A stretch of 34,532 bases of DNA from Candidatus Azobacteroides sp. (GCA_009783445.1 WRFY01000102.1:1-34532), one strand, 5' to 3'; counted from the first letter of the stretch, positions 8,067-17,424 are shown. Notes: generated from the sequence alone by a model not told the origin. A program made the numbers and translations.

Positions 8067-9295
8067 GAATATTACATATATGTGATTACATTTCGATAAA
8101 TGAAGATCCTGAGTTTTCAAGAAATATATCAGGTTATGGATATATGGTTCTTTGCATTGCAAAATCCATTTCTGCATTACATGATATAGAGAATCTAGAT
8201 CTATTAACCTTGAATTGTTTTACAAAAGGTCGTAAAATTGATGAAGTGCAGATAGTGAAAAGAAACATTATGGATTTACTAAAAGATATTAAAATAAAAT
8301 ACATTTTTAGATCAATTGGTATGCTTCTTAGATATAGACCTAATTTTTTTTGGAGCATTAGAATATTTTTTTATTATTTGAGTTTGGGGCATGTAGAATC
8401 TATAATCAAAAATGGAAAATATGATTTAATTCATTTTCATGGTATTGATTTTTTAACAGAATCAATGATTAATTATTGCAAAAAGCATAATATGAAATTT
8501 TTAGTTACTTTGCATGGCTTATATTCTTTTCATGAAGAGACAAATGTTACTTGGCTACAAATTAAAAATGAACGTAATTTTTTAAAGAGAATAATTATTG
8601 ATGAAATACCTGTTACCGTGATTAGTACCGGCATAAAAAATGTAATTTTAAACTATTTAAATGCAAACGTCATAGATTGTATTCATATAGTCCCCAACGG
8701 GACTGATATTGAATATACAAAATATAATAACATTAATATTAGAAATTTACATAATATAAGAGAAGAAGAAAAAATAATGTTGTGTGTGGGTAATATATCC
8801 GAAAGGAAAAATCAACTACAAATAGTGCGAGCATATAGAAAACTAGAGGAGAAGATAAGAAATAAATTAATAATTTTATTTTTAGGCATTAATCACGTTA
8901 CTGATTTTGAAGTTGAAATAAAGCAAAATGGTATGAAAAATCGATTAATTTTATGTGGTAATATATCCAAAGATATATTACCGCAATATTACTCTCAAGC
9001 AAATTATACGATATTAACCAGTATATCAGAAGGATTTGGATTATCTATAATAGAAGGCTTTGTTTTTGGATTGCCTAATCTTACTTTTAGCGATCTTGCT
9101 GCTATCCCTGATATATTTGATCCTCAGGCTATGTTTTTAATAGATAATAGAGATGATGATTCTTTGACAAAGGGAATTGCTGAGTTTATTCAAATAAAGT
9201 GGGATAGTGAATATATAAAACAATATTCGCGTAACTTTTCTTTGGAAAAAATGGCAAAAAACTATAGTGATATTTATAAAAAAATCATTCAATGA
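8063..9295 (+). CDS. Glycosyltransferase family 4 (GT-B fold)
   Basis: The 410-residue protein has the two-domain layout of GT4 enzymes. The N-terminal half shows LIHFHGIDFLTESM at 122-135 and a following LVTLHGLYSFHEE; the linker has VPNGTDIE at 210-217; the C-terminal half has CVGNISERKNQ at 241-251 and the donor-binding EX7E motif with E323 and E331 (SEGFGLSIIEG). Such enzymes retain anomeric configuration and usually use UDP- or GDP-sugars at the cytoplasmic face of the membrane. The sugar it adds cannot be told from sequence. It overlaps the genes on both sides by 4 bases, so it is part of the coupled assembly block. It is among the most AT-rich stretches of the window; one sampled line (8401-8460) has 11 G/C in 60. 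Confidence 0.88.
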   Translation: MRILHICDYISINEDPEFSRNISGYGYMVLCIAKSISALHDIENLDLLTLNCFTKGRKIDEVQIVKRNIMDLLKDIKIKYIFRSIGMLLRYRPNFFWSIRIFFYYLSLGHVESIIKNGKYDLIHFHGIDFLTESMINYCKKHNMKFLVTLHGLYSFHEETNVTWLQIKNERNFLKRIIIDEIPVTVISTGIKNVILNYLNANVIDCIHIVPNGTDIEYTKYNNINIRNLHNIREEEKIMLCVGNISERKNQLQIVRAYRKLEEKIRNKLIILFLGINHVTDFEVEIKQNGMKNRLILCGNISKDILPQYYSQANYTILTSISEGFGLSIIEGFVFGLPNLTFSDLAAIPDIFDPQAMFLIDNRDDDSLTKGIAEFIQIKWDSEYIKQYSRNFSLEKMAKNYSDIYKKIIQ

Positions 9296-10518
9296 TTACC
9301 CTCTCTCATAAGAATTATTCATTTATAGATATTTTTTTCCCTTTTATTATTATTTTAGCTCCTTATTCAATATTGGGATTCAAACAAATTATCCTTACCA
9401 TTTTATTTTGTTATGCAATTTATTGCGTTTGCACAAATAGATGTAAAATGTATGTTCATAAGTATTTGTTTTTCTTTATTATAACATATACATTCATTCA
9501 ATTATTAAATATATTTCGACATCCATGGTTGCCTTTTTTCACAAATATGAACAATTTCATAATGCCATGGTTTATATTATTTATTATAAGTACGATAGCG
9601 TACAAAATCAATAAGACTAATTTATACAGAATATATTCAATCGTTGGATTTGTAGTTGCAACTACTTTATATCTTCAATCAATTGGTTTATTGATTTTTA
9701 ATATTCCTGCCAGACCAATCAATTTATTGCCAGTGTCTGCTGACGATTTTCACTTTTGGAACTATTTTCGTGGTGAAAGGCCTTCTGCATTTTTTCCAGA
9801 GCCACAAGCATATGCTTCATTTATGCTTCCTTTACTGTTTTTGACACTGAATAGAAGGAAATTTATTTATTCTACATTTATTGGGGGTTCCATTTTTTTT
9901 TCAACATCAAGTCAAGGAATTTTATTAGTTATTATTTTATTAATATTCATGTTTGTTATACATCCGAATAAATGGTATCTCAAAATTGCATATATAGCTT
10001 TTATAATAATAATCGTTGGCGCATTTTTAGTATTACCTGTTTTTAATTTTGCGTATGAGAAAATAATTAAGATTTTTAATCCTGAGTTATTAAAAGATAA
10101 TATAAGGTTAGTACGTGGGTATTTGATATATTCTACCTTCAATGCTAATGACCTTTTGCTAGGAATCGGAGATGGAAACCAACAAATGTATGTGGAGAAT
10201 AATCTTTATTTATTTTGGGATTGGGCGAAAGCTCATATCAGTGATAACGAACAGTTAATGGGATATTCTACAACTATAGCACGCATATTAATTGCAGTAG
10301 GTCCATTGCCGTTACTATTTTTTATACAAATGATATATAAAATGTATAAATATGATGATAAAATTATGAGGCCGTTATTAATAATCATACTTTTTTCTTC
10401 TTTTGCCCAAACACTACTATTTAATTCTTGGTTTTTTTTTTACTACCTGTTTTATATAGGTTATTGTGATAAAGAAAAATACGGTGAAAACTTTTATATA
10501 TTTAAAATAAAATCATAA
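9292..10518 (+). CDS. wzy: O-antigen/capsule polymerase, Wzy-like
   Basis: This 408-residue protein is strongly hydrophobic with about ten predicted membrane segments and one larger loop in the second half, the layout of Wzy polymerases and the O-antigen ligase superfamily. A typical polymerase-like segment is GERPSAFFPEPQAYASFMLP around residues 160-180. Wzy proteins are hard to tell by sequence identity, so the call relies on topology and on having exactly one such gene in a locus that also has a Wzx flippase and a probable Wzz. It would join repeat units at the outer face of the inner membrane. The gene contains T runs of 9 (9893-9901) and 10 (10432-10441) bases. Its ATG lies inside the GT4 stop, and its last base is the first base of the next gene. 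Confidence 0.75.
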   Translation: MITLSHKNYSFIDIFFPFIIILAPYSILGFKQIILTILFCYAIYCVCTNRCKMYVHKYLFFFIITYTFIQLLNIFRHPWLPFFTNMNNFIMPWFILFIISTIAYKINKTNLYRIYSIVGFVVATTLYLQSIGLLIFNIPARPINLLPVSADDFHFWNYFRGERPSAFFPEPQAYASFMLPLLFLTLNRRKFIYSTFIGGSIFFSTSSQGILLVIILLIFMFVIHPNKWYLKIAYIAFIIIIVGAFLVLPVFNFAYEKIIKIFNPELLKDNIRLVRGYLIYSTFNANDLLLGIGDGNQQMYVENNLYLFWDWAKAHISDNEQLMGYSTTIARILIAVGPLPLLFFIQMIYKMYKYDDKIMRPLLIIILFSSFAQTLLFNSWFFFYYLFYIGYCDKEKYGENFYIFKIKS

Positions 10519-11045
10519 TGAAAGGGATAAATTCATATAGGGTAACGTGTTTACGACAATTTTGCTGGGATATTATTGTCAATGGCATTATTGCATCATA
10601 TTTTTTCCCTAATTTTATAAGACTATTTTTCTATAAGTTACTCAAATTTAAAATATCAGCTACAGTTCATGCAAAATGTTATTTTGGATCCAATAAAATA
10701 AAAATAGGTAAACGTACATATATAAATAGGGGTTGCCTCTTCGATAATGAAAATGGAGCTTTCATTGAAATTGGAAATGATTGTGCCATAGGATATAATG
10801 TTTCATTTTTGACAACCAATCATGATATTACTAATCATAATAGGAGAGGTGGAAAAGTGATCTCTAAAAAGATATGTATAAAAGATGGGTGTTGGATAGG
10901 GGCTAACTCAATTATATTGCCTGGTGTTACGGTTGAAGAAGGATGTGTTATTGGTGCAGGTTCAATAGTAACAAAAAATACGGAAAGTAACTGCATCTAT
11001 TTAGGTATCCCATCTAGAAAATATAAAAATATTACTTTTTCATGA
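10518..11045 (+). CDS. Hexapeptide-repeat acyltransferase (WcaF/maltose O-acetyltransferase type)
   Basis: The 175-residue protein starts with about 45 residues containing a hydrophobic, aromatic segment and continues as a left-handed beta-helix made of hexapeptide repeats up to the C-terminus (for example IKIGKRTYI, CWIGANSIILPGVTV, CVIGAGSIV). H102 in TTNHD is the catalytic histidine position of this family. It probably O- or N-acetylates a sugar in the repeat unit. Its exact acceptor is unknown, and it is distinct from LegH, which has an extra Rossmann-like domain. Start and stop codons overlap both neighbouring genes. Confidence 0.85.
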   Translation: MKGINSYRVTCLRQFCWDIIVNGIIASYFFPNFIRLFFYKLLKFKISATVHAKCYFGSNKIKIGKRTYINRGCLFDNENGAFIEIGNDCAIGYNVSFLTTNHDITNHNRRGGKVISKKICIKDGCWIGANSIILPGVTVEEGCVIGAGSIVTKNTESNCIYLGIPSRKYKNITFS

Positions 11046-12142
11046 AAATTGGATTGATTACAACACATTACGCTATTAATTACGGCGCAGCATTACAAGC
11101 GTATGCTCTATATAAAGAGTTAGAAAAATTTGGCAGGAGTGAAATTGTGAATATTGTTATTAATACTGCAGTCAGTGGTAGAAAGATAAATTATAAAATA
11201 GATTCTATCCATAATATCTTATTAAGTTGCTTTACTTTATTTAATTTTAAATATCGTAAACAATTTTACGAAAAAATCAGATTATTTGATCGGTTTATAA
11301 AAACAAAATGTAAGCTTTCGAGTGAAATTTATACATCATATGATGATGTTAGACAGCGACTTCCTTTTTATGATTATTTAGTATGCGGTAGCGATCAGAT
11401 ATGGAATTTGAACCTATTACAAAATCCTATTTTCTTTTTACGTTTTGAAGATATATATCCCAATACTAAGTATATTGCTTATGCCCCAAGTGTAGCGGAA
11501 AAACTTACAAAAGAACAATATAACATATTGGCTGAAAATATAAAACATTTTTCGGCAATATCAGTAAGGGAAAAAGAAGGAGTGGACGAAGTGCAAAAAT
11601 GCACGAATAAAATTGTAAAGAATGTGCTAGATCCTGTATTTCTACTTGAAGCTAAGGATTGGGAATTAATTATGGAACCGGTAGAAGATATAAAGGTACC
11701 TTATATTCTATTATATACGATAGCAGGGAACAAGGAATATACGAGAGTTGTTAACATAATTCGTAAAATATATCCATATCTTGTTGTTTGTATCAGTACC
11801 CATGCATATAATAAGTTTAATGCTGATATGTGTATCTACGATACGTCTCCGGAGAATTTTTTGTGGTTAATACGAAATGCAGAATTTGTGTGTACGAGCT
11901 CTTTTCATGCTACAGCCTTTTCAATAATATTTGAAAAACAATTTATTGCTATTCCGGACAAAAGAAGAAGTTCTAGGCACGAATCGTTGTTACAACAATT
12001 AGGTATTGAAAATAGATTAGTATTTCACTCTAAAGATATTAAATCAATTGATCACTTGGGAATTGATTTTATTTCTGTTAGAGAAAATTTAGTAAGATTA
12101 AGGCAAGAATCCATTAATTTTTTAAAAGAGTCATTATGTTAG
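11042..12142 (+). CDS. Polysaccharide pyruvyl transferase family protein
   Basis: The 366-residue protein carries the typical features of the polysaccharide pyruvyl transferase family: an N-terminal NYGAALQAYAL at residues 13-23, CGSDQIWN at 115-122, YAPSVA in the middle, and SSFHATAFSI around 286-295 with H289. Known members add pyruvate as a ketal to sugars using phosphoenolpyruvate, but many members in capsule loci have no proven reaction. Here the gene overlaps by 7 bases with an iron-sulfur protein resembling the F420 hydrogenase beta subunit. This pairing recurs in bacterial polysaccharide loci, so the two probably work together. The function is therefore firm as a family call and open as a reaction. 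Confidence 0.85.
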   Translation: MKIGLITTHYAINYGAALQAYALYKELEKFGRSEIVNIVINTAVSGRKINYKIDSIHNILLSCFTLFNFKYRKQFYEKIRLFDRFIKTKCKLSSEIYTSYDDVRQRLPFYDYLVCGSDQIWNLNLLQNPIFFLRFEDIYPNTKYIAYAPSVAEKLTKEQYNILAENIKHFSAISVREKEGVDEVQKCTNKIVKNVLDPVFLLEAKDWELIMEPVEDIKVPYILLYTIAGNKEYTRVVNIIRKIYPYLVVCISTHAYNKFNADMCIYDTSPENFLWLIRNAEFVCTSSFHATAFSIIFEKQFIAIPDKRRSSRHESLLQQLGIENRLVFHSKDIKSIDHLGIDFISVRENLVRLRQESINFLKESLC

Positions 12143-13266
12143 CAGATAAGTATTCTTGTACAGGGTGTGCTGCTTGTTTTGATGCGTGTAAATTTTCTTC
12201 CATAAACATGGAGTATGAAGAAGGTTTTCTATATCCATTGATAGATAAAACTAAATGCACAAAATGTATGTTATGTACTAAGGTTTGTCCAATTTTGAAT
12301 AAACAAAATTTTAATAATGATAATATTCAAAAAACTTATATAAGTTGGAATAAAAATAAAAAACAAAGGAAGAGATCGTCTTCAGGAGGACTATTCCCTG
12401 CCTTTTCAAAGTACTTTATCGACAATGGAGGTATAGTTATAGGAGCAGGATATGATGAAAATATGCACTTGAAACATAAATGGACTGATAACCAAAACGG
12501 TTTAAAATGTTTTTCCGGATCAAAATATTTACAAAGCGATACCAAAGGAATATATTTTCAAACTAAGCAATTTTTGGATAAAGGAAAATTAGTTTTTTTT
12601 AGTGGTGTCCCTTGTCAAATATTAGGATTATTCAGTTATCTCGGAAACAACTATGATAACTTATTTGCATGTGAGGTTTTCTGCCATGGAGTACCATCTC
12701 CCGAAATATTCAAGGATTATATATCGTATTTGGAGAAGGATGGGAATAAGATAATTGGATTCGATTTCAGAAGTAAAATATTAACATGGTCAAAACCATG
12801 CGTAAAATTATCTTATAAAGGACGATTGCCTAAATATACACTTTTTAGCATGTGTAATTTTATAACATGGTTTGGATTACATCTCTCAGTAAGGGAGTCC
12901 TGTTTTAATTGTCCATGTAGAACATTGAAAAGAAATGCTGATCTAAGTATAGGTGATTTTTGGGGTATAGAAGATGTTGATGCTTCATTAAAAAGACGTA
13001 ATGGCATATCTGCTTTAATCATAAATTCGAAAAAAGGGGATTTTTTATTTGAACAAATATCTGAAAACTTATTCTTTAAAAAATGCACATTAAATCAGAT
13101 TATTAAGAAAAATAAATGGCTAATTGCAAATTACGATCATCCCATAGAACGAGAAAAGTTTTTTCATACTTGGAAAGAACAAGGTATAACAGGACTTATA
13201 AAAAGATATCCTAGTGCTAAAATTAGTTCAAAACTAATAAATAGGCTAAAAAGCTTTATTCAGTGA
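12136..13266 (+). CDS. Iron-sulfur protein related to coenzyme F420 hydrogenase/dehydrogenase beta subunit
   Basis: The first 55 residues of this 376-residue protein form a double 4Fe-4S ferredoxin domain: C8, C11, C14, C18 and C41, C44, C47, C51. The remainder resembles the FrhB/FpoF-type domain; a third cysteine group is CFNCPC with C256, C259 and C261, followed by SIGDFWG. FrhB-type proteins bind flavin and pass electrons. Coenzyme F420 is not expected in Bacteroidota, so the natural electron partner here is likely something else. Its start overlaps the pyruvyl-transferase gene and its stop overlaps the flippase gene, so it is embedded in the assembly operon. A role in redox modification of a sugar or lipid-linked intermediate is an inference only. 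Confidence 0.85.
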   Translation: MLADKYSCTGCAACFDACKFSSINMEYEEGFLYPLIDKTKCTKCMLCTKVCPILNKQNFNNDNIQKTYISWNKNKKQRKRSSSGGLFPAFSKYFIDNGGIVIGAGYDENMHLKHKWTDNQNGLKCFSGSKYLQSDTKGIYFQTKQFLDKGKLVFFSGVPCQILGLFSYLGNNYDNLFACEVFCHGVPSPEIFKDYISYLEKDGNKIIGFDFRSKILTWSKPCVKLSYKGRLPKYTLFSMCNFITWFGLHLSVRESCFNCPCRTLKRNADLSIGDFWGIEDVDASLKRRNGISALIINSKKGDFLFEQISENLFFKKCTLNQIIKKNKWLIANYDHPIEREKFFHTWKEQGITGLIKRYPSAKISSKLINRLKSFIQ

Positions 13267-14675
13267 GGATTCAGAAATCACTATCAAATGCCATTATCTA
13301 TTCTGGAATGTTATTTTTGCAAAAAGCAATTTCATTTCTAATGTTGCCTGTTTATACAGCCATCCTTTCTCCAGGAGAATTAGGCATTGTTAATATGGTG
13401 GTGTCTATTGGTTCTTTCTTCATTTTGTTATTCAACTATGCTTTAGACGAAGCTGCAGTTAGGTTTTATTTTGAAAATAGAACTAACATTTATCTTTCAA
13501 AAAAAATTGTAGGTACAATTGTATGCTTAAGTCTATTAATATGCAGTATAGGAGGAGTAACTCTTTTTCTCTTTAAGGATTTCATATATAAATATTTTAT
13601 CCCTGATATAAGTTTAGGATTAATTATATTAAGCATTATAATTGTTATAACATCACCAATATTTAGTATTCACCAAAAACTATTACGTATAAAAGAAAGA
13701 GCTAAGGAGTATGTCATTTCATCTTTTTCATATTCTATGATGCAAATTACTTTTACTTTAATATTTGTAATGGGACTAGGGATGAGTTCTTTTGGTTATC
13801 TGCTTGCAATGACTATTACTTCTTTTATTGCATTTGTCTGTTCTCTGTTCTTTATAAGGAAAGATGTGAAATTTGTGATCGAAAATAAAATGGCTATTGC
13901 AGCTTTAAAATATTCTACACCAATAGTTCCTCATACTATTTCATCATGGGGATTGTCTAATTTTACTCAAGTATTCTTAGGTCGAATGAAATCTAGTATA
14001 ACTGTTGGTGTTTTTACTGCTATGAGTTTTTCTGGAACGATAGTTCAAGTTTTATTTATGTCTTTGATTAATACTTGGCAACCTTGGTTATATGCTAAAA
14101 TGGACAACCATGATTATCTTTCAATTAAAAAACTATCAAAAGTAATATTACTTATATTTATTACGGTAGGATTTTTACTTTCGCTCTTTTCTAAAGAAAT
14201 CGCAATGTTGGTCATAAATTCTCGATATCATTCGAGTATAATAATCGTTCCTTTTATTATAGTAAGTAACCTATTTATGGTTGTGGGAGGATTATATGTT
14301 TTTGTACTGTATTATGAAAAAGCGAGTACAAAATATATATTCTATTCAACGTTAGCTGGAGTAATTGTAAATATTTTACTTAGTATTATTTTGATTCCTG
14401 TGTATGGTATTTTAGGTGCCACTATTGCGATAGCTATAGCTAATTTGATTATAAGTTTATTAAGGCAAGTAACAGTTTCAAAAATTTTGAAGCAACAAGT
14501 TTATACATTCGATATTTATTTGATTATTTTACTTAATTTATTAGCCTCCGTTTTTGCTATAAAACTGGACTTTTCTTTCTTGTTTAAATCATATATGTTA
14601 TTAGTTGACACTTTCATAATTATATTCTTATATAAAAATCTATTAAAATCATATATAAATAAATCTTTTAATTGA
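13263..14675 (+). CDS. wzx: Lipid-linked oligosaccharide flippase, Wzx-like
   Basis: This 470-residue integral membrane protein of the polysaccharide transporter branch of the MOP superfamily has roughly 12-14 membrane segments spread over its whole length. The N-terminus (AIIYSGMLFLQKAISFLMLP) and the LGATIAIAIANLI segment late in the protein are typical. It would flip the undecaprenyl-linked repeat unit across the inner membrane. The start is a GTG at 13263 within the stop of the previous gene (4-base overlap); no ATG gives a better start, and this one keeps the first helix intact. It pairs logically with the Wzy-like polymerase and the probable Wzz. Confidence 0.88.
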   Translation: MRIQKSLSNAIIYSGMLFLQKAISFLMLPVYTAILSPGELGIVNMVVSIGSFFILLFNYALDEAAVRFYFENRTNIYLSKKIVGTIVCLSLLICSIGGVTLFLFKDFIYKYFIPDISLGLIILSIIIVITSPIFSIHQKLLRIKERAKEYVISSFSYSMMQITFTLIFVMGLGMSSFGYLLAMTITSFIAFVCSLFFIRKDVKFVIENKMAIAALKYSTPIVPHTISSWGLSNFTQVFLGRMKSSITVGVFTAMSFSGTIVQVLFMSLINTWQPWLYAKMDNHDYLSIKKLSKVILLIFITVGFLLSLFSKEIAMLVINSRYHSSIIIVPFIIVSNLFMVVGGLYVFVLYYEKASTKYIFYSTLAGVIVNILLSIILIPVYGILGATIAIAIANLIISLLRQVTVSKILKQQVYTFDIYLIILLNLLASVFAIKLDFSFLFKSYMLLVDTFIIIFLYKNLLKSYINKSFN

Positions 14676-14684
14676 ATTATCGTT

Positions 14685-15497
14685 ATGGATAAAAAATTGG
14701 CTGTAATAATGTCTATATATAAGAATGACAAATTACAGTATGTAACTCGGTCAATTAATAGTATATTGGAGCAAACATATTCAGACTTTGACTTTTATAT
14801 TCAAATAGATGGAATAATAAGTGCTGAGGTGGAAAATTATTTAGATAATATAAAAGATACGAGATTAATTCTCTATAAAAGGGATGTTAATAAGGGATTA
14901 GCATCCTCTTTAAATGAATTGCTAAGCAGAGTACTTATATATAGTTATTCGTATATTGCAAGGATGGATGCTGATGATGAATCTCTCTCTATGCGTTTTG
15001 AAAAGCAAATAAATTATTTTAAAGAACATGAAGATATAGATTGTTTGGGTACTTGGGCTATCGAAATAAATTATCGTGGTGAAGAATATTATAAAAAAAA
15101 GATGCCATTAAGCCATGAAGACTGTTTTTTCTTTTTTAAAAAACGAGATTGTTTAATTCATCCTACAGTTATGTTTAAACGTTCTTACTTCGAAAAAGCA
15201 GGACTATATCCTGAAGATACTTATTTTGGAGAAGATACTATGATGTGGCTAAAGGGGTTCAAAAATAATTGTAGATTTTCAAATATACCAGATTATCTTT
15301 TTAAATTTCGTGTGGACGAAGACTTTTTTAAACGTAGACGGGGTTGGAAGCATGCAAAATCGATATTTAAACTTAGGTATAAAGTTAATAAAGCTTTGAA
15401 TTATGGAATAATAGCCTATCTTTATTCATTATTATATGCATGCATGAAAATAATGCCAACTAATGTTATGAATTTTATATATAAAACTATTAGATAA
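14685..15497 (+). CDS. Glycosyltransferase family 2 (GT-A fold)
   Basis: The 270-residue protein begins with the nucleotide-binding strand of GT2 enzymes (LAVIMSIYKNDKLQYVTRSI), and its metal-binding DXD motif is DAD at residues 95-97 in IARMDADDES. It resembles AmsE/WcaA-type capsule transferases, which usually invert and use a UDP-sugar. It starts nine bases after the flippase stop. It is the last gene of the AT-rich block: the 72 bases after it separate it from the initiating transferase, where base composition begins to change. Donor and acceptor are unknown. Confidence 0.87.
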   Translation: MDKKLAVIMSIYKNDKLQYVTRSINSILEQTYSDFDFYIQIDGIISAEVENYLDNIKDTRLILYKRDVNKGLASSLNELLSRVLIYSYSYIARMDADDESLSMRFEKQINYFKEHEDIDCLGTWAIEINYRGEEYYKKKMPLSHEDCFFFFKKRDCLIHPTVMFKRSYFEKAGLYPEDTYFGEDTMMWLKGFKNNCRFSNIPDYLFKFRVDEDFFKRRRGWKHAKSIFKLRYKVNKALNYGIIAYLYSLLYACMKIMPTNVMNFIYKTIR

Positions 15498-15569
15498 ATA
15501 TGAATATTCCCTTTTTCTTGTTATACTGAAAAATCATTATACGTTACATGCTTAAAACAGGTCATTAAA

Positions 15570-16196
15570 ATGGGAAAAGTAGCTAAAATAATAAAGAGAA
15601 AACGATTTATGTTCCGTTTCTTTGATGTCTTTTTCTCCTTTTTCGGCCTCATCTTATTATCTCCTATATTTTTCATTATTGCCATATGTATTGTTTGCGA
15701 CAGCAAAGGAAGAGTATTTTACAAACAAACGCGTGTAGGGAAAGACGGAATTGATTTCAAACTATACAAATTCAGAACAATGACTGTCGGTTCCGATAAA
15801 GGTAGTTTAATAACCATAGGTGCACGCGACAGTCGAATCACTAAAGTAGGTTATTTTTTACGCAAATATAAATTAGACGAGCTTCCGCAACTGATCAATG
15901 TTTTGCTTGGCAACATGAGTTTGGTTGGACCCCGTCCAGAGGTTCGAAAATATGTTGATTTATATGACGACGACCAACGAAAAGTGTTGCAAATACGTCC
16001 CGGAATTACGGATTATGCATCGATCCATTACAAAAATGAAAATGAATTGTTAGCGAATGTGGCTGATCCGGATAAAATGTATATTGAACAGATACTTCCT
16101 CAAAAGATAAATTATAATATGCCTTACATCAATAACTATACTTTAGTAGAATATTTCAAGATTATTTTTTTAACATTTTGGAAAATTTTTAAATAA
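15570..16196 (+). CDS. Initiating sugar-phosphate transferase (PglC/WcfS/WcaJ catalytic domain type)
   Basis: This 208-residue monotopic phosphoglycosyltransferase has a single N-terminal membrane segment (about residues 16-43) and the catalytic domain only. Signature elements are YKFRTM at 66-71, the catalytic DE pair D103-E104 in LDELPQL, and MSLVGPRPE at 116-124. It should load the first sugar phosphate onto undecaprenyl phosphate. The next two genes encode an aminotransferase and a 4,6-dehydratase, so the primer sugar is probably an acetamido-amino-trideoxyhexose: AATGal, as made by the WcfR/WcfS system of Bacteroides fragilis, or a bacillosamine-type sugar, as used by PglC. The 72-base gap upstream is the second longest inside the locus and could hold an internal promoter, but I see no clear match. 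Confidence 0.9.
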   Translation: MGKVAKIIKRKRFMFRFFDVFFSFFGLILLSPIFFIIAICIVCDSKGRVFYKQTRVGKDGIDFKLYKFRTMTVGSDKGSLITIGARDSRITKVGYFLRKYKLDELPQLINVLLGNMSLVGPRPEVRKYVDLYDDDQRKVLQIRPGITDYASIHYKNENELLANVADPDKMYIEQILPQKINYNMPYINNYTLVEYFKIIFLTFWKIFK

Positions 16197-16203
16197 ATAG
16201 TTT

Positions 16204-17424
16204 ATGCTTATTCCATTTTCACCTCCTTACATAGACCAACGTATGATTGACGAAGTGGTCGATACTCTCCGTTCGGGATGGATTACTACCGGACCAAAAA
16301 CCAAAAAGTTTGAACGAGAATTAGCAGATTATTGCGGTAATCAAGCGACTTTGGCTGTCAATTCCAACACTTTTGGGATGGAGATTGTTTTGCGTTGGTT
16401 TGGAATACGGGAAGGGGATGAGGTAATCATTCCTGTTTACACGTACTGTGCGACAGCTAATGTGATCGTTCATTGCGGAGCTACTCCTGTAATGGTGGAC
16501 GTCTGTCCAACTGATTTGAATATATCAATCGAAAATATTCGGAAAGCAATCACTTCCCGCACGAAGGCAATTATTCCAGTCGATTTAGGCGGATTGCCTA
16601 TTGATTACGATGAATTGTTTTCATTGGTACAATCCAAAGAAGTTCGCACACTGTTTTCATCGATTACGAAAGAACAGGAACTTCTGGGCAGAATACTGAT
16701 TTTGTCCGATTCGGCACATTCGATTGGAGCAGAATACAAGGGTCGGAAAACGGGTAGTTTAGCCGATATATCGGTATTCTCTTTTCATGCTGTAAAGAAT
16801 CTGACCACGGCGGAGGGTGGAGCTATCGCTTTGAATTTGCCATTGCCGTTTGATAATGAAAAAGTATACCAGTATTTGTGTGCATTAACGCTTCATGGAC
16901 AAGACAAGGATGCTTTGGCAAAGACAAAAAAAGGCGCTTGGCGTTATGATGTAATTACTTCCGGTTATAAAGGGAATATGACTGACATTATGGCCTCTTT
17001 GGGTTTAATTGGATTGGAGCATTACGAAGATGAAGTCTTAAAAATCCGAAAACATATTTTCGATCAATATTCAGCAGCTTTAATAAAATACGCATGGGCT
17101 GAGCTTCCTGTATATGAAACGCCGGATAAAAAAAGTTCATACCACCTGTATTGTCTTCGTATAAAGGGCATTTCGGAAAAGCAGAGAGATGATATTATCC
17201 AACGTATTTTCGATCGCGACGTTTCGGTAAATGTCCATTATCAACCGTTGCCTTTACTGACGGCTTTTAAGGATGAAAAACATCCAATAGAAGATTATCC
17301 GGTAGCTTACGACAGTTATTGTCGTGAAATCACTTTACCAGTCTGGTACGGTTTGACTGATGAAATGATTGATCAAGTAATTGATGCTGTTGTTCAATCG
17401 GTAGAAGAGGTTATCGGATTTTAA
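16204..17424 (+). CDS. DegT/DnrJ/EryC1-family aminotransferase, WcfR/PglE-like
   Basis: This PLP-dependent sugar aminotransferase has 406 residues. It begins MLIPFSPPYIDQRMIDEVVD, has D169 in LSDSAHSIGAEY as the ring-nitrogen partner, and K198 in SFHAVKNLTTAEGG as the internal aldimine lysine. It should aminate C4 of the 4-keto sugar made by the dehydratase encoded next. Location between an initiating transferase and a FlaA1/PglF-type dehydratase points to WcfR-like AATGal synthesis or PglE-like bacillosamine synthesis; sequence alone does not settle the C4 stereochemistry. It differs clearly from LegC at the other end of the locus, so the two should feed different sugars. The gene is seven bases after its upstream neighbour. 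Confidence 0.88.
   Translation: MLIPFSPPYIDQRMIDEVVDTLRSGWITTGPKTKKFERELADYCGNQATLAVNSNTFGMEIVLRWFGIREGDEVIIPVYTYCATANVIVHCGATPVMVDVCPTDLNISIENIRKAITSRTKAIIPVDLGGLPIDYDELFSLVQSKEVRTLFSSITKEQELLGRILILSDSAHSIGAEYKGRKTGSLADISVFSFHAVKNLTTAEGGAIALNLPLPFDNEKVYQYLCALTLHGQDKDALAKTKKGAWRYDVITSGYKGNMTDIMASLGLIGLEHYEDEVLKIRKHIFDQYSAALIKYAWAELPVYETPDKKSSYHLYCLRIKGISEKQRDDIIQRIFDRDVSVNVHYQPLPLLTAFKDEKHPIEDYPVAYDSYCREITLPVWYGLTDEMIDQVIDAVVQSVEEVIGF

Noticed and set aside
13263-14675. Possible frameshift at the flippase start because it begins with GTG
   Set aside because: The frame is intact, full length for Wzx and the GTG overlaps the previous stop exactly as at other junctions in this operon.
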